A stretch of DNA of 64,000 bases from Pomphorhynchus laevis (taxonomy: Eukaryota; Acanthocephala; Palaeacanthocephala; Echinorhynchida; Pomphorhynchidae), in NCBI GenBank assembly GCA_012934845.2, contig WNNJ02001952.1, forward strand, positions 176,718 through 240,717. Direction: 5' to 3'. A program made the translations under genes and the position numbers. The notes under the pieces are model-generated. The model ran no database searches, was not told the DNA's origin, and worked only from the letters and a program-made list of their open reading frames with translations. Positions 47,504-58,276 of this stretch are shown piece after piece (position 1 is the stretch's first letter; each line of letters starts with the position of its first letter).

Positions 47504-48040
47504 TTAATGTAATCTTAACTCTGCACTGGGTTGGTTTCCGCTTAAATTAGTGGTTGTACTTCTCTTTATAGCTAATGCCGCTAGAAATAATCTTGTCTTC
47601 TTATCAACTCGCTTGCGTGGTATCCTATAGCTATCTATATACAATAGATGCGCTGTTTCTCGAATATGCTGTGCTACAGCACACTTTATGTTTTTCGGAT
47701 CCCTACATATGCGGGCATGTTCTAACAATCTATCACACAGAGGTCTACCAATTTGTCCTACGTAGGTCTTGCTGCAAGATAAACCAAGTATGTCATAAAC
47801 TACACCAAATGTCTCTCTCTGCGGTTTACATTTGAATTCGCTGTACAATTTAACTGCCGTACGAGTATAGGGATAAAGCTTTTTGTCTTTATTATTGTTC
47901 AGAGATCTGCATGCTCTCTTTAGATTTATATTTACTTTGTCATTGTTAGATGGTAGACGGACATAAGCTCTCTCTAATCTACTTATTTTAGACGGTACTT
48001 TTTTAACTTTTTTGGTGCCTAAGAGAATCTAATGTTCGCT
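47504..48040 (-). pseudogene. Penelope-like element, GIY-YIG endonuclease domain
   Basis: The minus strand is open from about 48000 through 47504. It contains basic PSKISRLERAYVRLPSNND, then FGVVYDILGLSCSKTYVGQI, GRPLCDRLLEHARICRD and AVAQHIRETAHLL. GVVY...TYVG is the GIY-YIG core, followed by the conserved Arg and Glu positions (GR-L--R--EH) and the H-x6-H pattern seen at the C-terminus of Penelope-like polyproteins. The reverse transcriptase part is missing upstream, so this is a fragment. It is the only endonuclease of that class here. Confidence 0.75.
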
Positions 48041-48499
48041 TAATTATTGTGGGACTAAAACCTCAATCACTCAAGACGGCTAAGGGATTCAATTAATAAA
48101 TAAACTCCAATGTTTCGCTGTAGTTTAATTATGAGGCGCCGCAGTTCCTGATATCATATACATGTAGCGAGAATTGTGCATAAGCGTTAACCTCGTCAGT
48201 TAAGTAAAATATAACAAAAGAAAAGAAGAAAGGATTAAAATTACAATAACAGTTAATAAATTAAATAAACAAACAGATAAAATTCTTAAATTCAAAACCA
48301 AACAAATTTTAATTGAAATAACAATTGATAAGCAAAAATAATATATGCCTTCTCGCTACGTACACACGACATGTGGAATTATAAAATAAAATAAAGATTT
48401 AACAAAATAATACATGAGGATAAATGTCAGTTAAAAACGAATAACAAAAGACATGTCAGAAATATCTTTTAAATTCAGTTTGTTTGAAGTCTTCAATAT

Positions 48500-49265
48500 A
48501 TCTTCATGGTCTCAGGTCCAGTGCGATCTGAGCCCTGCAGTCAATCCAACACGCCGCCTTCAGACTAAACCACCTGGGGTCTTTCACCACACGAAGAGTC
48601 CAGTCGAGGCAGACTATGCTGGGTAAACGAGAGACGAGGAGCTCGAGAAACCTTAGCCTTTGCTCTGGGGGACCAACTCTAGAAAATAAGACTAATCCCG
48701 AGATAGCCCAAGTATCCCAAATGCGCACTTGGGTTTTCCCTTTCAATGACAGGTGCTGGGCCCGTTTCAAGGCCCACCTAGCTTTCTTCAGGATACGTTT
48801 AAGTCTATCCAGGTCGGCTTTCGCCAACCAGTCCACCGTAACAGTGAACTCCAGGTATTTTACTCGATTCGAGAAGGTGGGGAGTGGTTGATTAGTCAAA
48901 ATAGAGGAGAGTGCAGAGAGTGCTAATCTTCCAAGTTTTTGCTTTGTTGCAGGTGTGCCATGGAAGATTACCACCTGCGATTTAGCGGAGTTTAATATAA
49001 GATTGGACCGGGTTAACTGATCTTTAACACTAGACGTTGTTCGCGTTTATATATTTTTAAGAGTTCAATGGATGCAGCAAGAAACAAGATAGGAAAAAGA
49101 CGGGAACCTTGGGGCACACCCGTAATAGGGTAGAACTGACGCGAGCGACCAAGCGACCTTTGATGAAATTATGGAAATCTAGTAGGATTAAATTTCGTCT
49201 ACTTAAATGATCACGGATTTTACGCGCAAGTGCTTTCTCGTAAATCGTTATAAAGTTACAAGCCT
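48500..49265 (-). pseudogene. Jockey-group LINE, ORF2 C-terminal half (copy C)
   Basis: The 156-codon frame 48504-48974 (ALSSILTNQPLPTFSNRVKY, DRLKRILKKARWALKR, DPRWFSLKAACWIDCRAQIA) matches copy B at 42250-42722. Further upstream on the minus strand, sequence near 49110 corresponds to the GVPQGS region. The copy stops near 49265 at the hAT element. Confidence 0.75.
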
Positions 49266-51380
49266 CAGTTAAATTATCGATGAATAATAAATAAACCGAA
49301 TTTGAAAAATAAATAAATAAAGAAATTTAATGTGATCCTTGGTTTTGATGTTTTTACTATTTCCTCAATTCTAGGCTTAAAGTTTGTAAGCTTCATTCTC
49401 ACGTCACCTCTCGAACATATGTTTATTCTATTTCTTTCTTTAGTTATTATTTTATTTACTGTACTAAAACCACATTCCACTAAATAAGAAGACGGAAAAC
49501 ACAGCAAAATATTGGTCATTTCAGTCCAAATCGTAGGATATTGCATTGAACATCGATAAGTTCTTCTTGAATGTTTTCTTTAACACATTCAATATCACAG
49601 TCAAAGGGGTCAATCATCCATGGCTTAATATGCAAAGAAAATTAATCCGAAAACCTACTAAGAAATTCCTGCTTTAGAGTAGACAAGTATTCAAAATAAT
49701 TGAATAAGTCTTGATCAGAAAGAAAAGACTCTACATTTTTCATCTCCTGCATATTTTTAAAGTTTCTCTTCAATAAGTTGTTCTTAAAAACTTCTGTTCT
49801 CTGTAAAGGCCTTAATAGTACGCTTACAGTCGATCAGAGTAACAAGTTTTCCTTGCAATTTCAGCGATATTTCATTAAGCTTTCTGAAAATAAATGTCAT
49901 AAAGTTTATATCGTTTTTATGGGCATTCAGCTCGTCTCTTCTATCGAATTCCTTTTCTTCTTCCAGGAAAGAAATAATTGTGTCAAATAAGCAAAAAAAT
50001 CTTGCAAGGAAATTACCTTTAGATAACCATCGTATTTCAGTGTGGAGAAGTAATCTATTGTATTGCTCATTATTGTCTTTACAGAAATCTGAAACAATAT
50101 GTCACACTTTGGATTTGTCTTTATCTTGTTTACTACCTTGGTGACAAGCCTTAAAGAAGAATTAAGAATATGACTTATGTTCTTTGCCACTAAGTATGAC
50201 GATGTATAATACAGTGGATAGTTAATATTTTTGGACAAATGTTCTTTAAAAATGAAATAAACCCCTTATGTCTTCCAATCATAGCAGGGGCTCTGTCAGT
50301 AGCACATAATATCAAATTTTTAAATGGTATTTGTTTTTCTTCGAACCAAGATTCAACACCTTCGAATATTGATGCTCCTGTTGTGTCTGTTTTTAAATAC
50401 TTCATAAATAAGATTTCTTCGTGTATTTGAAAATCGTCATCAATAAAGCGGACATATGACATCAGCAGGGCTCTACTATCGCTAACACTTGATTCGTCAA
50501 TTTAAATAGAAAACTTTCTAGTTTTTAGTTTTTCCATTAGCTGTCCTTCAACATCTTCAGCCATTTCATCGATTCTTCTTCAAATTGAATCGTTGTTTAG
50601 TGGAATTGTATTAATAATTGTTTCGGTATCTTCTATTTTTAAAACTGTTTTGAGAAGAATCTCAAATGCGGGTTTTAATAGTGTTTCAGCAACGGAATGC
50701 GAGCTACAGGTTTTATAGATTAGTGCAGCAAATTCATAGGAAGAAATCAGTCCTTTTGAACTTTCAAATATGCTTTTTAAACATACCAATAAGAGTTGAA
50801 GGTTTATCAAAAATTTCTTTTTCTTTTGGAAAATATTCAATTCCTTTATCTATTTTTTCAGCATGGACTCTTTTATGGTGTTCGAGGAGCCTTGAAGGTT
50901 TCATAGCTTCATTAGAGAACGGTTTGCGACATAAAAGACAGAATGGAATATCTTTCTCATAGGGACTTTTGATGAATCCAAAAGCTAAATACTCTACACT
51001 GTATTTGCGCCATATTTTTTTCTTCTGTCATAGTAAAGGATAATTTTTATAAAAAAAAACTTGAAAGAAATATATTAACTGTAATAAAAATCAATATGGT
51101 GCCAAAAATCATTTTTTACCATGCAATTAATAACAAATTCGACTTTATTTTATTAAAAAAAACGACTAACACATTTAAAAGTTAAAGTTTCCTGCATGTG
51201 AACATTAAAATCTTGTGTAGATTTAAAAATAAATGTTTAAGAAATAAATTTATACTTTTACATCAAAAAGTTTATAAGATTTTTCTTCTATGTTTTTACC
51301 AATTTTCACAAACAAAATCGCCCACCTGGAAAATATTTTCGCCCACTAGTGGGCGATATCGCCTAGGTTGAGAACCCCTG
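49266..51380 (-). mobile_element. ZBED5-like hAT DNA transposon remnant
   Basis: Minus-strand fragments in order: a BED-type zinc finger (YLAFGFIKSPYEKDIPFCLL with C, C, H, H spacing, about 50880-51020); SYEFAALIYKTCSSHSVAET and PLNNDSI (50580-50840); MSYVRFIDDDFQIHEEILFM, NLILCATDRAPAMIGRHKGF and LTIHCIIHR (50190-50462); and the C-terminal dimerisation segment SSYLVECGFSTVNKII, RNRINICSRGDVRMKL (49274-49546). Stops and frameshifts separate them. The plus strand at 51366-51380 reads GGTTGAGAACCCCTG, the reverse of a CAGGGGTTCTCAACC hAT terminus. The 49266 end is less clear. The element probably split LINE copy C. Confidence 0.8.
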
Positions 51381-51864
51381 CATTAGCCAAATCAGAGGTG
51401 GCAAAGGAAATTTTACCTCTGTCTCGTAGTATCTGACCGTATTAAATAATATTCTGTTTCTGTACTGCTCTGCGAAGCTTCGCAGGAAAATGTTGTACAA
51501 TTTGTGCATTTCTAAAGGCTCTGACAATTTATAAATTATAAGATTTTTAAGCTTGGGTATGGAGGAAGAACCCCATTATCCTGATAATCATTAGATAACA
51601 AATCTATTACCTTAGGTGTTGTTCCAGTCGAAATTACCTTAGAAATACTTGAATCCTGTTCCCTATTTGCTAGAATTTGAAAGTTGTTTAAAGCACCGAT
51701 AGTAACTTTTTCACTCGATATTTTTTTACATGTGGAATTGTTGCGCATTATAATAAAACTACAGCGAAACATGTGAAGCGTCAGTATATAAAGCCGCTCT
51801 CACAAATTTATTTACGAGCAATAAAATGAGTAAATTTAGCATGTCAAAGCGTTCAAAGAACTAA
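51381..51864. other. Unassigned stretch, probably 5' UTR of the next LINE
   Basis: A 78-codon ORF on the minus strand (51536-51772) is not recognised. The last 100 bases directly precede ORF1 of the jockey-group LINE and are probably its leader. Confidence 0.35.
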
Positions 51865-53031
51865 ATGAAAACTAATTTTCCTGCCAATGCAATAAACGAG
51901 GTAAGTGGAGATTTAGCTTCTCTTGAATATATTCCGGAGGGTGAACTTCCCCCGGTACCAAAATTATCCAACCTGGTGATTATCAGACTTTTGGTGCCTC
52001 TGGAAAGACAGAACATGTTCAATGTTTTTATAAGAGGCTTTGCCCATCGATTTAAAAAAAGGATATTGTTCAATGCGATTAAATATTATGAATCTGAGAT
52101 TAAAATCTCATTCTGCACTCCTGATCTCGCAATGTCGTACGTCGACTACTTTAAAAAAGAGCATTCGGAACAAGGTATAATTGCTTCCAAACCAATCCTG
52201 GCAACAATAAAGATAAATAATATGCCCACATACATTTCAGAAGAAGATATATCAGCCCTAGAAACTGATTACAACATCTCTAATGTGCGCTTTATAAAAG
52301 GGATTAAAGGCTTCCCCATTCCCGTGGCGTTCTGCAATGCCCCGGTTGATGAAGTTCTAAAACTATCGATTTCGACATGCAATCCTTTTATGGGGTATAA
52401 TTTGAGATTTTCAATAATCGAAACCGACTCACTAACGTACCCTCACTGCAACAATTGTCATCAGTGGGGGCATTGGTCCACTGGATGTTCCTTACCACAT
52501 AAGTGCGGCGTGTGTGGTACAACTGCTATACATCCTAAGAAGTGCGAAAGTAAGCCATTTTGCGCAAACTGCGGTGGTGAGCACCCCGCATGGTCAAAAA
52601 AGTGTAAAATCTTAAAGGCGTACCAAAAGAGACACAGGGGTGTGACAGAAAAACCGACTAGCTTCGTGGAAGCTGTCTCGTCTAACAAGAAAGACGACAG
52701 GATGCCGGACACGGAAATTCTTAAAATTATTGAAATGCAGCATCAGGCATCAATGATTCAACTTGAAAAATTAGTCCAAAAATTGGTTTGTCAATTAGCG
52801 GAATCCTTCCGTTCTCCTCCTTCCGGGAAGACCAACAATATTAAGAAACCACCAAAATCTAAGAAACGAAACGGGTCAGCGCTGAGCATAGCCGCTCTGA
52901 AGCTTGCTCGGAAAAATTCGATCTGGGCTATGGCTAACGAGGGAAATGAAGATATCGCCCGTGGGCAAGCGACTCCATTTGTCGTGACGGGAAGCGGTAA
53001 AGGCGACTTTTCCGCCTCTAGTTGCGACTAG
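51865..53031 (+). CDS. Jockey-group LINE ORF1: zinc-knuckle nucleic-acid-binding protein
   Basis: 388 intact residues. Three zinc knuckles follow each other near residues 197-250: CNNCHQWGHWSTGC (CX2CX4HX4C), CGVCGTTAIHPKKC (CX2CX5HX3C) and CANCGGEHPAWSKKC (CX2CX3HX6C). This trio is typical of Gag-like ORF1 proteins of jockey/I-type LINEs. Upstream, about 150 residues (FRFKKRILFNAI-like basic block, then PTYISEEDISALETDYNISN) form the usual RRM-like domain before the knuckles. A basic C-terminal tail has KKPPKSKKRNG. It would bind element RNA. ORF2 follows but is broken, so the element is non-autonomous. Confidence 0.85.
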   Translation: MKTNFPANAINEVSGDLASLEYIPEGELPPVPKLSNLVIIRLLVPLERQNMFNVFIRGFAHRFKKRILFNAIKYYESEIKISFCTPDLAMSYVDYFKKEHSEQGIIASKPILATIKINNMPTYISEEDISALETDYNISNVRFIKGIKGFPIPVAFCNAPVDEVLKLSISTCNPFMGYNLRFSIIETDSLTYPHCNNCHQWGHWSTGCSLPHKCGVCGTTAIHPKKCESKPFCANCGGEHPAWSKKCKILKAYQKRHRGVTEKPTSFVEAVSSNKKDDRMPDTEILKIIEMQHQASMIQLEKLVQKLVCQLAESFRSPPSGKTNNIKKPPKSKKRNGSALSIAALKLARKNSIWAMANEGNEDIARGQATPFVVTGSGKGDFSASSCD

Positions 53032-53039
53032 CTGGAGGG

Positions 53040-54535
53040 CGTCCCACTTCGGTAACACTTACGCAATGGGAAGTAATCAAGGGCCTTTTTCACTGAATAT
53101 GCTTTAGTGGAATTCGGGAGGTGCTTCCGCCCTTAGTCTTCTATCTGGTAGAGATGCAGATGTTATAGTCCTTCAGGAGACGCGGTCTAACCGGCTCCCC
53201 CAGGATATTACTCGATTTATCTCTAAGCACATATACACCCACTTTACTCCTTACATAACCCCCCTCACTCCTCTTCATCACAAGGTCTTTTAACCCTAGT
53301 AAAAAGCTCCTTAAGATCATCCCTCCTATTAAACTACTCTTGTCTAGCCCTATCTTGTTTAGCTATATCACTTTGTAAGAACGGTAAGTGTATAAGCATA
53401 GCCAATGTCTATATTCGGCCAGGAGAAATTCACAAGAACCGTGACCTCCTGGATCAAATATTGGGGAGCGGTTATGACATGTTACTTGGTGACTTCAACG
53501 ACAGAACTGGTCGTTGGATTAATGCAGCACTCCGAAGAGCAAGGATTGACTATCTTATTCATAAACCACCTTCCCCAACCTTTCATTGCTCTACAACAAA
53601 TTCTCTCCTCGACATATTACTGCTACATAAGATGTGGTTGTTGAAACCCATTTGCACCGAGCAGTCGCGTCAACAACAGACCACCTCTCATGACCTAATT
53701 CGCTGGCGGCTAGAGGACGATACGTTGCTTAGAAGAAGGTTTCACTTTGATCCTATTAGAGTGGCCTTCTTTCAGGCAGCTATCCAACTCTTCCCCAGAA
53801 TTGGAATTGAGAGTTTGACCGAATTTAATTCCTACCTCTCATCGCAAGCTAACGCGATCCTTTCGACTACCTAAAGAAGTTGAATATACAATCCTACTCC
53901 AACAAAGCTCAAGGTCCTAGCTAAAATGTTGCACCTTCCCAATCTCTCTGTTTCCGCCAGACATATCCTCTCGAATGAATATTGGAGCTCTAGATATAGG
54001 CTCCAGCTGAGCAGGGATAGGGCAAGCATTGCTCGCCTAAACCCTTCTCAGGCTTCCTTCTGGAAGATATTCAAGAAGGAGAAGTTTGTTTGCTGGAAGG
54101 ATAGAGCCTTGGTTTGGATTGGTAGCATAGGCCTTGACAAAGTTTTAGAGGAGTCACTTTCCTTACATAATTATGGAGCCACTCAATCTCCCCAACCAAT
54201 CCCGCCTTGGTGTGACTTCAGGAGTAGGGACTTATCTGTTACAGATATCCTTAACTCCTGGGGACCACTCCCGGGCACCTCCAAATCCCACGCGCCACTC
54301 ACCACTCGTGTCTGTCAGCTTTTGACATACAATCAGAGAAAGGAGGTCGCCATCACAATGCTATTAGCCTCCCCGTCTGACATAGCGGAAATCAACATCA
54401 GCCGTCGAGTTTTTTTACCTAAAAAGAGGTTAATCACTTGTCCTAAAGATCTGCGGCCCATAGCGATTCAAAACGCCCTCATATCCATCTATGAGAAAGC
54501 GCTTGCGCGTAGAATCCGCGTATCATCATTCTTAA
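53040..54535 (+). pseudogene. Jockey-group LINE ORF2 (copy A), broken and 3'-truncated
   Basis: Pieces of the AP-endonuclease (WNSGGASALSLLSGRDADVI, VLQETRSNRLPQDITRF; then MLLGDFNDRTGRWINAALRR at 53461 on) lie in different frames. A linker and RT beginning follow (53926-54535, with FLPKKRLITCPKDLRPIAIQ and IYEKALARRI). The sequence ends abruptly at about 54535, before the RT catalytic box, where Penelope-type RT sequence takes over. Confidence 0.8.
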
Positions 54536-55222
54536 TAAAGCCAATATTGATGATAAAGAAGGTGTATATCCAGATATGAACATTAAATTAATATCAATTA
54601 AAACTACTTTTAATTTATATCGTAAAGATGGCATATTTAAATTTACAAGAAACATATTTTTGCATGAGCATTCATGTATACCATATAATATAAAATATAA
54701 TACATTAAATAATGAAATTTTAAGAATTGCAACAATTTGTAACGATATTGGCTTTCTTCAAAATCATTTAAATAATTTAATAAATACATATTTTAAACTA
54801 GGTTACTATAAAAATATCATCAAACAGAAAATAGTAAAATATAAATCAACACAATATTATTAAAAATAAAAATAAGAATTTTTATGAATGGAAAATAAAC
54901 AATATGCTTTGTATTAGAATAAGATTCTCTAAATAATCAAAGTTCATCAGAGTAATATCAGTAAATACATCATTAGCATGTATTTGTCCCCGTTGCTGTG
55001 TTGGGCTGAGGAATATTGGCCGAAATTTATCCAAGTAGCCTTATTCTTAACAAACCCAATATTAATGATAAAGAAGGTGTATATCTAGATATGAACATTA
55101 AATTAACATCAATTAAAACTACTATTAATTTATATCGTAAGATGACATATTTAAATTTTCAAGAAAAATATTTTTGCATGAGCATTCATGTATACTATAT
55201 AATATAAAATATAATACATTAA
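54536..55222 (+). pseudogene. Penelope-type RT fragments, two partial copies
   Basis: The first (about 54536-54860) gives NIDDKEGVYPDMNIKLISIK then LYRKDGIFKFTRNIFLHEHS and LRIATICNDIGFLQNHLNNL. The second (about 55025-55222) starts at YPSSLILNKPNINDKEGVYL and breaks at the insertion at 55223. Both are closely related to 33531-34004. A dispersed-repeat piece (54870-55020) separates them. Confidence 0.7.
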
Positions 55223-55273
55223 AAAAATAATTATTTTAGCCAGACGCGGAAGAACGACGAAAAACACTGCTAG

Positions 55274-55346
55274 ATGTTGTTTCGTCATCACTATGGCTCA
55301 TCAGTGCCAGTTCCCTCCCAGTGCTGGTTGCAGAGGAGGACTAGCA
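55274..55346 (-). ncRNA. Hammerhead-like ribozyme core, minus strand
   Basis: The minus strand reads TGCTAGTCCTCC, loop, GGGAGGGAACTGGCA (stem I with small bulge), CTGATGA, GCCAT-AGTG-ATGAC (stem II with one mismatch), GAAAC. The cleavage triplet that should precede TGCTAG is lost because the palindrome centre falls there. Confidence 0.55.
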
Positions 55347-55419
55347 GTCCTCCTTTCCATCCAGTGGTGGGAGGGAACTAGCACTGATGAGTCATAGTGA
55401 TGACGAAACGACATTCGTC
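55347..55419 (+). ncRNA. Hammerhead-like ribozyme core, plus strand
   Basis: GGGAGGGAACTAGCA, CTGATGA (55384-55390), GTCAT-AGTG-ATGAC (perfect 5-bp stem II), GAAAC (55405-55409), then GACATTCGTC. All core bases are present. The 5' strand of stem I is truncated at the palindrome centre, but the partner TGCTAGTCCTCC occurs at 55648-55659 right after GTC, where a unit-length downstream cleavage site is expected. Confidence 0.6.
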
Positions 55420-55713
55420 ATTCTTTCTCGTCGAACTTATATGATTACTAAAAATTCACGCGGAATGGTATCATCATTTGAGATTAGAAGTAAGCCGATA
55501 TTAAGATACCTTGAGCTGACATTTGCCCGTGCTTGTGCTAATGATCCAAATTGGTGGAGCTATTGTAGTGCTAATTCAGCACTCTAGATGGTGTTACTAG
55601 ATATTTTCTAGTACATCATGCACTTGATTCATTCGTTGATTGCCGTCTGCTAGTCCTCCTCTGTATCCAGCAGTGGGACGGCTTTATCCACGAATCATGC
55701 TTTTTGAGAAAAC

Positions 55714-55870
55714 TTAAATAATGAAATTTTAAGAATTGCAACAATTTGTAACGATATTGGTTTTCTTCAAAGTCATTTAATCTAATATATACATATTTTA
55801 AACTAGGTTACTATAGAAATATCATCAAATAGAAAATAGTAAAATATATAAATCAACAAAATAATATTAA
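55714..55870 (+). pseudogene. Penelope-type RT fragment resumed after the insertion
   Basis: Continues the copy broken at 55222: NNEILRIATICNDIGFLQSH, then stops, ending in TTTTTATGGATAATAAATTA as does 33531. Non-functional. Confidence 0.65.
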
Positions 55871-55879
55871 AAACAAATT

Positions 55880-56560
55880 ATAAATCATTGGCGAAAAATT
55901 TTTATGGATAATAAATTATCCATAAAAATATATTAGAATAAGATACGAAATAATCAAATTTAATCAGCGGAAATACGTCCTTAGCATGTATTTCGCCCCG
56001 CTGCTATGTTGGGTCGAAGAATAGCGACCGAAATCTGATAGCATAGCAATTCCTCCTGATGACCTCTAATTCTTATTCTGATACAACGTCTGTTATTTAT
56101 TAGTCAATTCATAAAAATGACGTTTATTTTAAATTTCAATTTTTTTAACTTGATTTAAATTATAGAAAATCTAAAAACAATTATTAATTTTATTATTTAA
56201 TTATTAAATTTTGATTTAGCATTATTATGTTTTGTTTATTTTATAATTATATTCAATTTTATTTTATTATAGATTTGGTCTCACTTCTATGTTGGGTCGA
56301 AGAATAGCGACCGAAATCTGATAACAAAGCAGTTCCTCCTGATGACCTCTAATTCTTATTCTAATACAACGTCTGTTATTTATTAGTCAATACGTAAAAA
56401 TTGATTTTTATTTTAAGTTTCAATTTTTTATTTTAAGTTGATATAAATTATATAAAATCTTAAATAAATTATAAATAAATTATAAATAAATCTTAAATAA
56501 ATTAGATAATAATTATTTATTATCTAATTATTAAATTTTGATTTAAAATTATTTTTATTT
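55880..56560 (-). repeat. Two dispersed AT-rich repeat copies, reversed
   Basis: The family end CTGCTATGTTGGGTCGAAGA occurs at about 56000 and again near 56290. Each is followed by the reversed core (CTCCTGATGACCTCTAATTC, CGTCTGTTATTTATTAGTCA). The tandem pair is in opposite orientation to 61400-61715. Confidence 0.75.
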
Positions 56561-58276
56561 ATTTGTATTTATTTATTCCTATTCTGTAAACATTTTTATG
56601 CTGCCTCATTCATTTATTAAAAAATATTTATTAGTTTAAAAGAATCGGTTACTTTACAAAAGCTAAATCACCGAAACGTAATTAAATTGCTTGACTTTAT
56701 TTAATGCTAAATAGAGTCTTTTTTGTTTACATTGTTATTCATTAATGAAATTTGTTCCCCCATCAATTTTAATTTACTCTAAATAATATATTGAAAATAA
56801 TATGTTGAAAATACTGACTGATATAAAAATTGTATAAATATTCCGTTTACACAACAAATAATTATTTATTGGCTGAAGAAATAATGCTAAATAAATAATT
56901 ATTTCTTAATTATTTCTTTAGAATTATTTTTATTCATTTATTTATTTGTACTTATTTATTTATTTTTATTTTATAATTATATTAAATACGTATACTCAGT
57001 TATCTGAATATATTACGCAATCGTTATTTGCTTCGACATATTTCAACGTTTGATTTACTGTATCGGTTATCGTCTTATCAATTCAACGTTTTGAACGGAT
57101 CGGAGTTGTTATTAACTGAGTGAGTCTTATGTATTCGGAATTAGAAATACATTATATACTGGTTTCTTTCGTTGTAATAAGTTTCATCGCATATGGCTGA
57201 CCAGATAGAATTTTCATAAATTAAATTCAGTAAGTTAGTTTCCTTTTCGTTTTCTATAAGGATAGTATCAATGATTGCCCGAAATTCTCTAAACTTGTTC
57301 AATTTTAAAGATCGGTAGGTGTTTTTTTTGCAGATCAGGTACAAGTCAATTGAATATTTCGAGGTATCGACTTTACCATTTTGGTGTTTATATTGATCAA
57401 AGTGACACAACAATATCCACAAATAAATATAGATATTTCGGCCTTATCTGATGAAAGTATACTAATAGTTGTTCAGAATATTATAAATCATTCCATAATA
57501 ATTAACTTGCAGTGAAACGTACGTTTGAAAATCAAAGTTTTTCGTGTTCGTGCTTTCGATGTAAAATTCTATCATATCATAAGATCGCCTTTTTTTATTT
57601 TTATTTACTTTAATAAATTATCAATTTAAAAAAGATCGCCTGATAATTTTGTTACGTTTCAAAACGATTTAAACAAACTTCTAACTTTGTGCTCTAACAA
57701 CAAGCGGTTCATTAATGGTAAAATATTAACTGTAAAAGCTGCTTATTAATGGTGATAAATCGGAATTATTGCCTTCTGACAATTAGTCCTTCCTATCTCC
57801 AGATTCCTCTTTGCCAAAAATGTAAAATTAATAAAACGATTTTTTGTGTAGCCACGTTTGAAGTTTTTGCAATCGGATGTGCGATCGAAGACTCGAATTG
57901 CTATGTATGAATTCGCGTCAATCATACCTATTAGGATCAATTTCAGGTATTTGCATCGTATTGTTCGACAGGGAAATTGGGGTAATTTGTCGTAAGCATT
58001 TATTGAGAATTCTACTTACGTAGGATGTTTCCTTGAGCTGCATTATTCAATAGTTACAAAATCCTTAATTTACACGGCACTGGCCACCACTACAGAAGCA
58101 GTCCATGCTTCTCCAGTTAGTCCAAGTCATCTTATCGAGTAACCTTGAGGTTGATTTGTGTACACAGTACTTTAGACCTTAATGTGTGTTCAAAATTTCT
58201 TTGAAATTAAGTCATTAAAGATAAATGCGCGCTTTTTTAATTAAATTATTTTACATAGAGTTAACAGTACTTAGCA
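56561..58276. other. AT-rich intergenic DNA with unassigned minus-strand ORFs
   Basis: Minus-strand ORFs at 57141-57422 (93 codons) and 57746-57940 (64 codons) have protein-like composition and lie in series, but I could not join them by splice sites or recognise a family. No other feature. Confidence 0.3.

Larger units (their letters stand above)
55223..55713 (+). mobile_element. Retrozyme-like insertion with hammerhead cores and TTAA duplication
   Basis: The RT sequence that reads ACATTAAATAATG in the intact fragment (near 54700) is here split: TTAA at 55219-55222, then 491 extra bases, then TTAA at 55714-55717 and the RT sequence resumes. The insert holds an inverted pair of hammerhead cores about a centre at 55346, and further on (55645-55653) the triplet GTC followed by TGCTAG. 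The plus strand from 55347 to 55647 thus spans about one 300-base ribozyme-to-cleavage-site unit plus the start of a second. No protein coding is apparent. Confidence 0.7.

Noticed and set aside
55387-55587. 66-codon ORF inside the ribozyme-bearing insertion as a protein gene
   Set aside because: It begins within the hammerhead core and has no recognisable domain; the RNA structure explains the conservation better.
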